From an uncultured Bacteroidia bacterium (GTDB lineage Bacteria > Bacteroidota > Bacteroidia > J057 > CALAJH01): a DNA stretch of 64,000 nt. This document shows positions 43,014 through 53,200 of this stretch, piece by piece (within the stretch, counting starts at the first letter, position 1; every line of letters starts with the position of its first letter). The notes below the pieces were generated by a model. The model saw nothing but the letters and a program-made list of their open reading frames with translations, did no database searches and was not told where the DNA came from. A program made the translations under genes and the position numbers. The stretch covers positions 62,001-126,000 of the forward strand of contig CALAJH010000012.1 of NCBI GenBank assembly GCA_937922655.1, given 5' to 3'.

Positions 43014-43214
43014 ATGAAATTGCTTGGCGTTGTAGCGTTGGGGATTTTGACGACGGTCTCGGCTTGTCAAAAGTGCGAGGAGTGCAAGCTTTTGGCCCCG
43101 CGTGAAGGACAAGATACGTCGGCGGTGAAGATTTGTGGGCACGACCTCAAAGAATTTAAAAAAATGGCCAAAAATACGGGCGTTCCTTATGAGTGTTTCC
43201 CGATAAAGCAGTAA
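43014..43214 (+). CDS. small Cys-rich lipoprotein, unknown function
   Basis: 66 residues: signal peptide MKLLGVVALGILTTVSAC with lipidation expected at Cys18, followed by only 48 mature residues with four more Cys (Cys21, Cys24, Cys41, Cys61), the first pair spaced as QKCEEC. The C-terminal part VKICGHDLKEFKKMAK looks helical. No family recognised. It lies between the tRNA-Ser terminator (4 nt away) and tRNA-Pro (6 nt away), with no promoter of its own visible, so expression would depend on read-through from the tRNA-Ser promoter. Confidence 0.7.
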   Translation: MKLLGVVALGILTTVSACQKCEECKLLAPREGQDTSAVKICGHDLKEFKKMAKNTGVPYECFPIKQ

Positions 43215-43220
43215 TTTTTT

Positions 43221-43294
43221 CGAGGCGTAGCGCAGTCCGGTAGCGCACCTGCTTTGGGAGCAGGGGGTCGCAGGTTCAAATCCTGCCGCCTCGA
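43221..43294 (+). tRNA. tRNA-Pro (anticodon UGG)
   Basis: 74 nt. Acceptor CGAGGCG (43221-43227) pairs with CGCCTCG (43287-43293), discriminator A. D arm GCGC/GCGC, anticodon stem CCTGC/GCAGG with loop TTTGGGA giving TGG, T arm GCAGG-TTCAAAT-CCTGC. CCA is not encoded. It starts 6 nt after the stop of the small lipoprotein gene, without its own recognisable promoter. Confidence 0.95.
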
Positions 43295-43360
43295 CTAAAC
43301 CATTTTGGGGTATTCTTTGTTTTATGTTGATGGTAAAACATCGATATCGGTTCGACACCC

Positions 43361-43687
43361 ATGATAAGTATTTCACCTAAAGCGGCGGAACACGTCGCCA
43401 AGTTGCGTCAAGAATCCGGATTGTCGCCCGACTACGGACTTCGAGTGTCGGTGGTTGGGGGCGGTTGTTCGGGGTTGTCGTATCAACTCGATTTCGACAA
43501 CGAAGAACAGCCCGGCGACCAAGTCTTTGAGGACAAAGGTCTGAAATTGCTGTGCAATCTTAAAAGTTATCTTTACCTTGCCGGTACGGAACTGGATTAC
43601 TCCGACGGACTCAACGGAAAAGGCTTTCACTTTGCCAACCCCAATGCGAGCCGTTCCTGCGGTTGCGGCGAAAGTTTTGCCGTATGA
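43361..43687 (+). CDS. HesB/IscA family iron-sulfur carrier
   Basis: 108 residues, normal size for A-type carriers (IscA/SufA/ErpA). It accepts an Fe-S cluster from a scaffold and delivers it to apoproteins in the cytosol. The three cluster cysteines are Cys36 (GGGCSGLSYQ), Cys100 and Cys102 (SCGCGESF). No isc or suf gene is adjacent. The stop overlaps the next gene by ATGA (43684-43687), so the two are translationally coupled. Confidence 0.93.
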   Translation: MISISPKAAEHVAKLRQESGLSPDYGLRVSVVGGGCSGLSYQLDFDNEEQPGDQVFEDKGLKLLCNLKSYLYLAGTELDYSDGLNGKGFHFANPNASRSCGCGESFAV

Positions 43688-44604
43688 CCCGAAAAGAGTG
43701 TTTGGATTTTTTTTCTCGTCTGCCTTCGGACGGCTTTCTTGCACTCGATGAAAAAGGCGTGGTCGTCGGCGTTCAATTGCCTTCGTGTTTTGAGGATGAA
43801 AAAGAAATCAATGTTTGGCTCGGTCAAGACATAACCTCTTTTGCCCAACTGCAAAATCCCTTCCAAGACCTCGTTCCCGATTGGAAAAAGGTCTTGGAAA
43901 AAGGATTACCCGCCGGAACAAATCTTGTTGTTGGCAAACACCGCATTGCTTTAAAGCCCGGCCCAACGGTATTCGACCATCCCGACGGCGACGCCACCCT
44001 GTTTTTGATTTTCGACCGTTCATACGAACGTTACTACCAACTTTTGCATCGCTTGAAAGGACATTTTCATTTGTTGTTGGGGTACTTTCATTTGCGGGAA
44101 TGCAACACATCGGCCGACGTCTGTGAATCTTTGGCGTTTTTGGACGCCCGTGCGATAACGACGATAGTTTCCGCATTGGGAGACGCGTACAGACAGTCGA
44201 ACGGGGAAACGTTGCACATTTTTCCTTCGACGGTGTTATTGCCGTTGTTGGAAAGTTTTTCCGGGCGTTGGCAAATCGTCGGTTCAAGAAGCTTTTCTCC
44301 CGAAACGCCCATGCCCGTTCGATTTGTGGAAAAAATAGCGTTTTGGATACACCAAATTTTGGTTTTGGCTTTGCGGCAAAGACCTCAATCCCCCGCTCGA
44401 ATGGAGTGGCTCAATGTCGAACAAGGAATTTACGTTGCTTTTTGCTGTGAAGACGTGGACTGGCACAGGGTTGTGGACGACGCATCGGCGTCGGGAGAAC
44501 TGGCGCGGGCCTATTTGTCCGACCTGTCCGGACAGGTGCGGATAACCGGAGAAAAACTGGCCGCCGATTTCCCCTCGCCCGCACCGTTTCTTGCAAAAAT
44601 ATAG
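43684..44604 (+). CDS. degenerate HisKA_2-type histidine kinase-like protein
   Basis: 306 residues from the ATG at 43684, which overlaps the IscA-family stop (the frame is open to 43663). Residues about 1-112 resemble a PAS-like sensor domain. QLLHRLKGHFHLLLGYFHL (119-137) matches the dimerisation helix of HisKA_2 kinases with His122 at the phospho-acceptor position, though the usual Asn-Asn is Gly-His. The following region has the length of an ATPase domain, but I see no N box or Gly-rich boxes. No transmembrane segment. It is probably a non-ATP-binding signalling remnant or adaptor; the family call is mine and moderate. Confidence 0.6.
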   Translation: MTRKECLDFFSRLPSDGFLALDEKGVVVGVQLPSCFEDEKEINVWLGQDITSFAQLQNPFQDLVPDWKKVLEKGLPAGTNLVVGKHRIALKPGPTVFDHPDGDATLFLIFDRSYERYYQLLHRLKGHFHLLLGYFHLRECNTSADVCESLAFLDARAITTIVSALGDAYRQSNGETLHIFPSTVLLPLLESFSGRWQIVGSRSFSPETPMPVRFVEKIAFWIHQILVLALRQRPQSPARMEWLNVEQGIYVAFCCEDVDWHRVVDDASASGELARAYLSDLSGQVRITGEKLAADFPSPAPFLAKI

Positions 44605-45252
44605 CTAGTATCCCCTAACGAAAGGGTTGTGTTTTTTTTCGTAACCGACGTAAGTTTCGTCCATATGGCCGGGCAAAACTTTGACGTCGTCGCCCAAAGG
44701 AAAAATTTTTTCGCGTATCGAATGAGACAAAACGTTGAAGTCGCCGCCGTCCAAATCCGTTCTACCTATCGAAAGATGAAAGAGTACGTCGCCCGAAACG
44801 AGCAGTTTGCTTTCGGCGTGAAAAAAAGACAAACCGGCCGCCGAATGTCCGGGCGTATCCAAGACTTGCAGTTCGCTTTGTCCAAACTTTACCGCGGTTC
44901 CTCCACTTAGGTCTTGCCCCATTGAGGGAATGGGGGGAAAATCGAGTCCGAACATCGTTAGATATTGGGTGTTTTGTCGTCTACACGATTCACCGTCCTC
45001 AAAACTAAATTGTGGAACCAATCCATATTTTTTATGAACGCCCTCCCAACCCAAAACGTGGTCGAGGTGGCAATGGGTAAGCAAAAGGACTTCGGGTTCA
45101 AGCTTATTGCTTTCGATGAAGGAAAAAAGCGTTGAGTATTCCCGCGTCTCGACCATGCCCGGGTCAATAATTGCACAGCGATGGGTTTCGTCCCATAAAA
45201 CGTAAGTATTGACGGCAAAGGGATTGAAGATGAATTTGCGGTATTGTATCAT
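44605..45252 (-). CDS. MBL-fold metallo-hydrolase (glyoxalase II-like)
   Basis: 215 residues. The metallo-beta-lactamase fold with the di-metal motif THCHLDH near residue 58, further ligands in DTPGHSAAG (near 133), SGDVLF (near 155), and GHMDET near the end. These proteins hydrolyse thioesters or similar substrates; the short length fits the YcbL/GloB-like group. It directly abuts murF on the upstream side and abuts the convergent gene tail to tail (TAG|CTA at 44602-44607). Confidence 0.9.
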   Translation of the reverse strand: MIQYRKFIFNPFAVNTYVLWDETHRCAIIDPGMVETREYSTLFSFIESNKLEPEVLLLTHCHLDHVLGWEGVHKKYGLVPQFSFEDGESCRRQNTQYLTMFGLDFPPIPSMGQDLSGGTAVKFGQSELQVLDTPGHSAAGLSFFHAESKLLVSGDVLFHLSIGRTDLDGGDFNVLSHSIREKIFPLGDDVKVLPGHMDETYVGYEKKHNPFVRGY

Positions 45253-46530
45253 TTATTGAGGAATAAGTTTTTCGATTTGCATGGCCCGCGAACCTTTAAA
45301 GAGCACAACGTCGTAATCGTCGATGAGTTGGTTGAGCTCTTGTCGGGCGGCGTCGATTTCGGGAGCATAGCGAGAGCCCGGACAGGCTTCGTGCGCATGC
45401 CGCATAAGCGGACCGACGAAAAGCGCCTTGACGTCTTTGAGTTTGTGAATGCGTTTTCCGAGGTCGCGGTGTTCGGCGGCGGCGTGGTCTCCGAGTTCGT
45501 GCATGTCCCCCAGCACGGCAAGAACGGGTTTTCCGAAACCGCGTGCCCCTTCCAAGGCCGCACGCATCGACGAAGGGTTGGCGTTGTAAGCGTCGGCCAA
45601 ATAAATTTTGGGGCCGTCCTGAATGATTTGGGAACGGTTGTTTTGGGGAAGGTAGGCCGAAAGCCTTACCGGCGAGAGCTCAAAAGTCATGCAGACGGCG
45701 GCGGCGGCCAAGATGTTTTGGAGGTTGTGTTCGCCCCAAAGCGGTGTTTCGACCCATGCTTTTCTTCCCGAAAACGTTTGCGTAATCTCGACGGTCATTC
45801 CACGAACGCCGGCCTTCACCTGCCGCGCCGTATAGTCCCCTTTGGAGTTGGCCACGCCGTACGTCGTTCTAACGGGGTAACGGTCGGCAAACGGCGCCAG
45901 ATACGCGTCGTCGAGATTGACGAAGAGCATACCGTCGGCGGCGGCTACAAACTCGAAAAGGGCCAATTTCGTCTTGGCGTTTTGGTCCATGTTCGCATAA
46001 TTGCCGACGTGGTCTTTGCCGATGTTGGTGACCAGGGCGTGGGTGGGTCGGGCGATTTCGCACAATGCGGCGATTTCTCCGGGACGGTTGTCGCCCATTT
46101 CCAAAACGGCGTATTGGTGTTCGTCCGTAATTTCCAAAACGCTTAACGGCAAGCCAATGTGGTTGTTGCGGTTGCCGCGCGTAGCATAGGCGTTTTTTCC
46201 CAAACCTACGGCCAAAAGTTCTTTGGTGGTTGTTTTACCGTTCGAGCCCGTCAGTCCCAAAACGGGGATGTTCAAACGGCGACGATGAAACAGGGCCAGT
46301 TTTTGCAAGGTTTCGAGACCGTTTTGAACGTAAAAGACGTTTTCGCCGGCGAGCTCGGGACGGTCGCAAACGGCGTATTTCGCACCGCGTTCCAAGGCTT
46401 GGAGGACGAAGTCGTTGCCGTCGAAATTCGGTCCGCGGAGCGCCCAAAACATTTTGTTTACAACGTCTTTTCGACTGTCGGTTTCGATTCCCGCAGTCGA
46501 TTTAAACGCTTCGTAGATTTTCTCCGTCAT
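45253..46530 (-). CDS. murF: UDP-N-acetylmuramoyl-tripeptide--D-alanyl-D-alanine ligase
   Basis: 425 residues, normal length. It adds D-Ala-D-Ala to the UDP-MurNAc-tripeptide, the last cytosolic step of the peptidoglycan precursor. ATP-binding GLTGSNGKTTTKE near residue 92, the Mur-ligase motifs ATRGNRNNHIG and LEMGDNRPGE, and LADAYNANPSSM near 312 are present. It is not in a dcw cluster but between a thioesterase gene (29-nt overlap upstream) and the MBL hydrolase (abutting), a common Bacteroidota situation for murF. Confidence 0.95.
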   Translation of the reverse strand: MTEKIYEAFKSTAGIETDSRKDVVNKMFWALRGPNFDGNDFVLQALERGAKYAVCDRPELAGENVFYVQNGLETLQKLALFHRRRLNIPVLGLTGSNGKTTTKELLAVGLGKNAYATRGNRNNHIGLPLSVLEITDEHQYAVLEMGDNRPGEIAALCEIARPTHALVTNIGKDHVGNYANMDQNAKTKLALFEFVAAADGMLFVNLDDAYLAPFADRYPVRTTYGVANSKGDYTARQVKAGVRGMTVEITQTFSGRKAWVETPLWGEHNLQNILAAAAVCMTFELSPVRLSAYLPQNNRSQIIQDGPKIYLADAYNANPSSMRAALEGARGFGKPVLAVLGDMHELGDHAAAEHRDLGKRIHKLKDVKALFVGPLMRHAHEACPGSRYAPEIDAARQELNQLIDDYDVVLFKGSRAMQIEKLIPQ

Positions 46531-46936
46531 CCCAATACTTGTCTACGGCCTGCATGAAATACAACGGAGGACGGGCGGGCTTGCGTTCGGGCGCCTTGAG
46601 AAAAGCTAGTATCGTGTAACCTACGGCGACGAGGACGCCGTCGGAACGTTCGACTTCGTGATCGAAACGGATTTTGACTCCGGGTTTGCGTTTAAGATAC
46701 GTTCTGACGACAAGCATATCGTCGTATCGAGCGGGCGCCTTGTATTCGACGTGCGCCTCCACCACCGGCAACAAATAGCCAAAAGTTTCCTCCATTTCCG
46801 AATACGGCACGCCCAAACGCCGAACGAGTTCGGCACGGGCTATCTCGAAGTAAGTCAAATACTGGCCGTAATAGACGTATCCCATTTTGTCGGTTTCGGA
46901 GTATCGCACCCGTATCCGCGTCTCGTCCACTACCAT
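46502..46936 (-). CDS. acyl-CoA thioesterase (4HBT / YbgC type)
   Basis: 144 residues, full-length single hot-dog domain. It hydrolyses acyl-CoA thioesters in the cytosol. The active-site Asp lies in YSETDKMGYVYYGQYLTYFE near residue 16, the YbgC/FcbC signature. It is the first gene of the thioesterase-murF-MBL unit; its 3' end overlaps murF by 29 nt. Confidence 0.9.
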   Translation of the reverse strand: MVVDETRIRVRYSETDKMGYVYYGQYLTYFEIARAELVRRLGVPYSEMEETFGYLLPVVEAHVEYKAPARYDDMLVVRTYLKRKPGVKIRFDHEVERSDGVLVAVGYTILAFLKAPERKPARPPLYFMQAVDKYWDDGENLRSV

Positions 46937-47161
46937 TTCATCTCAATCAAAACTTTTCGATGCAAATAACCGAAAAAACAATGAATATTCTTACGATATT
47001 GTTTTGCTTTATGCACATTGTTGATAATAAAATGATATTATTGGGGGCGATATCCCTTTCTTGAGTCAAGCTTGTCCTGTTCCCGTAATTTGAAAAAACA
47101 CATTAAAAACGCATTTTGAGAATTTGGCGCGAGCGAAAACGAAATCAATCGTTCGACTCGT
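46937..47161. other. upstream part of the divergent intergenic region
   Basis: No credible gene. An 11-bp palindrome, CTTGAGTCAAG, is at 47060-47070. The rest is AT-rich and leads into the adhesin promoter. Confidence 0.4.
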
Positions 47162-47179
47162 AAATTGTCGTGACAATTT
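47162..47179. promoter_or_regulatory. inverted repeat next to the -33 box, candidate operator
   Basis: AAATTGTC (47162-47169), two spacer bases GT, GACAATTT (47172-47179): perfect 8-bp arms, one base before the TTTG -33 box of the giant adhesin gene. The position suits a dimeric activator or repressor. Confidence 0.55.
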
Positions 47180-47180
47180 C

Positions 47181-47209
47181 TTTGTGTTGGCGGAAATTGA
47201 TTAACTTTG
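47181..47209 (+). promoter_or_regulatory. promoter of the giant adhesin gene
   Basis: -33 TTTG at 47181-47184, 17-nt spacer, -7 TAACTTTG at 47202-47209. A leader of roughly 50 nt precedes the ATG at 47263. Confidence 0.75.
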
Positions 47210-47262
47210 CGGCGACGCGTGTCGTGTTTCGCGGCCCGTGTCGTTATTTTAGCAAATACACA

Positions 47263-50200
47263 ATGAATATCGTGCGAAACCCAAGCATCGTCCTCGTTGC
47301 CGCCTTGATGTTGGCGTCGTCGGGGTTGCGGGCCGGCGACCTTTGCGGCTCCCGCCCGTCCGGTTTCCGGCTTTCCGCCGACGCATTCGTCCCCAACGTT
47401 GGTCAGGTTGTTTCCCTTACCAACGAAAAAGTACATTTTTTCGCCTCTATCGACGGCGGACGAGTCTACTTTCTCGACAACAAAGTGGCTTTTGTTTTCG
47501 ATGGTTACGAAACCGACCCGCGAACCGGCGAAGAAGTTCAGACCTACGCTTACCGCACCGACCTTATTTTTCCCGGCGCGTCGGCCCACCCCGCCATTGT
47601 CCCGAACGAAACTTTACCTTACGCTTACCACTATTATCTCTCCGATTTTAAAGCCGAAAACGTTCCCGCCTATGCCTCCGTCGCTTATCGCAATCTTTGG
47701 CCTGGCGTGGACTTGGTTTTCCGACTCAAAGACGGAACTTTAAAATACGATTTTGTCCTTGCGCCCGGCGTTTCCCACAACGTCGTCAAAATTCAATACT
47801 CCGATTACCAATCGTTGAAAATCAACGACGACGGACAAATCGTTTTGACTTATCCCGGTGGTGAATTGCGGGAAATGGCGCCCGTTTCCTGCGTGCTTTC
47901 CGAACGAAAAGGCCAAAAATTGTGCTTGGAGGTCGAGTCCCGGTACCTTATGTCCTCGTCCGGCGAGATTTCTTTCGACGTCAAGGGACGCAAAAAAAAC
48001 AACGCCTTAATCATCGACCCGTTGGTACGGGCGCGGGCGACGTTCTACGGCGGAACCTCCAACGACAACCTTTCCGCCGTCGTCATTGACGGTGAAAACG
48101 CGGTGGTTGCCGCGGGGTTCACCCGTTCGACCAACAACTATCTGACCCAAAACGGTTATCAGCCGGTGCAACGCGGACTTTCGGACGTGATATTGGTGAA
48201 GTTCGATGAAAACGGCGCCCGGCGTTGGGCGACGTTCGTTGGCGGTCCGGGCGACGACGCCGCCTACGCCATCGCCGCCGACCCCTTAGGAAACGTTTAT
48301 TTGACGGGTTCGACGCGCGGCAACGGCTATCCCGAATTCAACCCGACGCAAACCACGGGTCTGGGCAACGAGGACGTCGTCATTTCCTCTTTTGCGCCCA
48401 ACGGCACGATTCGTTTTTCGACCCGCTTCGGCGGTTCCAATTCCGACCGCGGTTTGGGCATTGCCTTCGACCGTCTCAACAACCGCGTCGTCGTTGCGGG
48501 CAACACCTCGTCCGCCAACCTTTACGAAGCCGCCAATGTTTATGGCGGCAATCGCGACGGCTTTGTCGCCGTATTTTCCGACGAGGGTGGATTTTTGTGG
48601 AGCTCTTACTTTGGTTCCGAACGCGACGATAGGGCCAACGCCGTAACCGTCGATGCGGAGGGAAAAATTTACGTCGTCGGAGGAACCGCAAGCAACGCCT
48701 TGCCCGGCATCGACGGCAACTATCAATCCGTAAATGCCGGCGGCACGGACGCTTTCCTTGCCGTGCTTGGAGACGATGGACAAATTCTGCGTTCGACGTT
48801 TTTTGGCGGAGCCGATTTGGACGAGGCGCTTTCCGTCGCATTGACCCCCAACCGTATTGCCGTCGCGGGGCGTACGCGGAGCGCCAACCTGCCCGTTTCG
48901 GGCGACGCCCGTCAAGCCTCCAACAACGGCGGCGGCGACGGATTTTTCACTCTTTTTGACTACGAATTGTCGGGCGTTCCTTATTCGACCTATTTGGGCG
49001 GCGCCGCCGCCGATGAACTTACCTCGGTACGCGCCGTCGGCAACCGGGTCTATTTGGCGGGGAGAACCCTGAGCACCGATTTTCCCGTTCTTGTCAACGA
49101 CGCCACGCCCCCCAATCAATCGAGCAACGCGGGTCTGGAAGACGCACTCTTAGCCGAATTTAATTTGAACGGCCCCTCGCCGTCGCTCGTCAATGCGTTT
49201 TATTACGGCGGGGCGCGTAACGACGCCGCACTCGGTTTGGCCGCCGTCACGTCCTACGTCGCCGTCGTCGGAACGACCCGCTCCATCAATTTTCCCATTA
49301 ATTTCGCTCAATCGCCGTTTAATGCTTTCAAGGGCGTCGAAGACGGATTTTTGGCCGTTTACAACACCGGTTCCTGCCCTCCCCCCGCCGCCATCGCTCT
49401 TGCGGAATACCAAGCTTTTTGCGACAGTGTTCGCCTTCGTTTTTCCGGCGGCACGGCTCCTTACACCGTTCAAATTCTTACGCCCGACAGCGTTTTAAGA
49501 AGTTTTGAGTCCGACCTAAACGGCAGAATACATTTTGTAAATTACGGTACGGGTTTTTACGATTTGGTTTCGATTTTGGACGCCGACTTGTGCGTCGGCG
49601 ATCCGAACGCGGAACAGGGCGGATTCACTTTCAACGCCGACCTACTGCTTTCCGCAGGCGTCGACAACGTGGACAACTTGTTGTGTGCCGGCGATTCCAT
49701 GGGAACCATTGAAGTTTCGGCCTCGGGCGGTACGCCTCCGTACACCTACGAATGGACGGGGCCGAACGGTTTTGTCGCGTTTAACGAAGATATTTCCGGA
49801 CTTTCGGCGGGTATATACGTTTTGACCGTCAGGGATGCGCAAGGTTGTACTTTTGTTTTGAGCGAAAGCGTACAAAGTCCCGAACCTCTCGCGGCCGAAG
49901 TGATTAACAACATCGTCGAGCTCAACTGCGCCAATCCTACGGGCGAGCTTTCGGCCAACGCCATAGGCGGTGCGGGCGGTTACGTTTTCACTTGGCAAGG
50001 CCCCAACAATTTTTCGGCCGCGGGTTCGACCATTATCGTTTCCGAAGGCGGCGCCTATACGCTGTTCGCTTCCGACGCCAACGGTTGTGCGGCCACCGCT
50101 TCGACTCTTGTTTCGGCGGACTTTGGCAATTTGTCCATCGACGCGACAACCAACGCCACTTCTTGCGGCGCCGCCACCGACGGAAGAGTCATTGCCGTCG

Positions 50201-53200
50201 TTACGGGCGGTTCGGCGCCTTACAGCGTTACTCTTGCCTTGCAGCCCAACGGGGATATCTACCCTCTCACTTCCCAAAACAACAACGCTTATACCTTCGA
50301 AAACCTACCCGCCGGTCAGTATCGGATTAGGGTCGTCGATGCCGATGGATGCTCGCGCAGTATATTGCGTGACGTGTTGGTCGGCGAAGGGACGTTAAGC
50401 ATAAACATGGGCGGCGGCCCCGTGGCTTGTTTCGGAGAACTTACCGGCACCGTAAATGCCACGGTCGTCGGCGGAACACCACCGTACATTTACGCTTGGA
50501 CCATCCAAAACGGCGATACGGTATCGGCGGGTCCGGGCGCGCCTTTCAGCCAACTTGTCAATCGCCCCGCCGGCCTGTACCGTGTTACCGTTACCGACGC
50601 GGCGGGCTGTCAAAAATCGGGTGAATTTACCGTTACCCAACCCGACGCGCCGTTGTCGGTGAACATTACCACCCAAGCCAATGTACAGTGTTTCGGTCAG
50701 GCAACGGGGGGACTGGCGATAACCGTTGCCGGCGGCGCCTCGGAATTCAATTATTACGTTTCTTGGACGGGACCGAACAACTTCACATCCACCGCTACGG
50801 CCATTAACGGTTTGCAAGCCGGCGAGTATACGGCACTTGTGACGGACATTAACGGATGTACGGCAACCGCTTCCGCAACCATCACCCAACCTTCCGCTCC
50901 CGTAACCATCAATTTGGGACAAATCGTGCCAAGTATTTGCGGCGGCTCGGGCGGAGCCATATTAATTAACCCTTCGGGCGGGGTGGCGCCTTATACCTAC
51001 CAATGGTCTACGGGTGCGACGACCCAAAATCTTTCCAACGTTCCCGCCGGGCAATACTTCGTTGTCGTTCGCGACGCCAACGGTTGCACCGTCGCCGATA
51101 CGTTCTTGGTCAATCAATTGGGTACAACCTTGCTTGCGACGTTCACTACGCCGGTGGACGCGACGTGTTACGACTTCAACAACGGCGCGGTAAGCATTGT
51201 GGCCGCCGGCGGGCAACCGCCTTACCAATACGCTTGGCGACGCAACGGCCAGCCCGTTTCACTGCTTGGCTCAAGTTTGGTAGGCATTCCGGGCGGGAAT
51301 TATTCGGTTACCGTTACCGACGCTTATGGGTGCTCGTTTGAAATTCCGTTTATTCCCGTGCGTCAGCGTTCGCAAATCGTAATCGAAAATGTCGAGATTA
51401 CCCCCCCATCGTGTTCCGGCGGCGGCGACGCCCAAATCATTTTGGCCAACATATCCGGAGGCAACTACCCGAACGAAAATCCAAACTACCGCCTAAGTGT
51501 TGCGTTTGCCGATACGGTCTTGAATTTTGAGCCCGTTAACGTTGATATTTTCGTTTTTAACTCGGGCGTTGCAGGCTTACCTATCGAAGCGGGAACGTAT
51601 ACGTTGACGGTTGTCGCGCTGTCTCCCGACAGCTGCTCACGAACGTGGCAGATTGAGATACCCCAGACGGAAGCCTTCGGCGTTCAAGCCGTCCGTGCCG
51701 ACGCCACGGGTTGTGGCCCCGACAACTATGGCTCGCTTGCCGTTTCCCCTTTTGGCGGTACTCCCGATTTTTCCGTTCGTGTGTACGGATTGGCCGACAA
51801 TACGTACGACGTTACATTGACGGTAGGCCTAGGCGAAACGGCACCGTTTACCCAAATTCGACCCGGTTTCGTTGCCTTTCGTGCGGACAACGCCGAAGGA
51901 TGCTTCGTAGCGGATACGGTGTTTATCGGCGCCTCCGACGTTCCATTCGACGTCGAAATCGAATTGAGCACTTGCACGAACTCCACGGATGGAAAAATCA
52001 GGGTTTCGAGCGCCAACGCCGTTGTTTATACCCTTTATCGCGACAACGCCACCGTAGTCGAAACTTCGCCTAACGCCGCGAGTTATGAATTTTTGAATTT
52101 GGATGAAGGAACATATTACATTCTTGCCCGCGACGGCGATTGTTTCGGCGCTCAAATCGTTGAATTGGATTTTCCCGAATTCGAGTGGCAAACGCAATTG
52201 ACCAATCCCGCGACTTGCAACCACTCCTTCGACGGAAAGATTCTGACCTTGGCCACGGGCTACAACGACATTCGCTACACCGTTTTGGACACGAACGGCA
52301 CCGTCGTTTTCCCGACTCAAATCGGGGGCGTGTTTGAGGGCGTTCCCGCAGGGATTTACATCGTTCGCGCTTCTCGTCAGTCGCAACCCTCGTGTTTTAT
52401 CGAGTATCGCGATACCGTCGAATACAACATAAAACTCGACATTTTAAGCGTGGAGCCTTCGATTCAATCCTGTTCGGGGGCGGGCGCGGGTTCGATATAC
52501 GTTGAGGCCGTTGTGAACGATAGTGCACAAATCATATATTACACTCTGCTTGAAAACAATGAAATCGTGGCCGGACCGCAAACGAATTCGTGGTTTATTC
52601 CCGTAGCGCCGGGAAATTATACCGTTCGGGTGGGTTTGGATACCACGGGAGTCTGTTACGACGAACGCGAGGCGCAAGTCGGTATCGGAACTTCATTGAC
52701 CTTGACGCTAAGCGACGGCGTCTTAATCCCCGTTCGTTGTATCGCCCCTTACAATTACGATTCCATTATCGCCAACTTAACCATCAACCCGGAGCCTTCC
52801 CCCGTACCCAATATTGATTATACGCTTTATGACGAAAACGACTCGCTGATAATGACTTTGGGGACGGCCTTGGGATTAAATTATACGTTCAACGACCAAA
52901 ACGTAACAAACTACAACAATATTGAACCGGGCGAATACCGCGTTCGTGCGACGGTGGCCGATGGTTTGCTTGCCGGTTGTTATGCCGAAGCGAAATTGGA
53001 AATACGACCGTTTATTTCCGAGCCGGTCGAAGTCTCCGTTAGTGCGGTTACGCCCGCGTTGGCTTGCGGTTACGACAATGCCGACGGCGACGCAAGCGGC
53101 GCCATTGCGGCAATGGCTTCCGGACAATCGAACAATACGAGCGCTGAAATTTGGTATCGTTTGGAAAGCACCGATGGATTTATAGTTCGTCTATGGCAGC

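Noticed and set aside
47038-47589. 183-codon open frame on the minus strand across the adhesin promoter
   Set aside because: It runs antisense through the signal-peptide region and over the -33/-7 boxes, has no promoter of its own, and its composition is a frame shadow.
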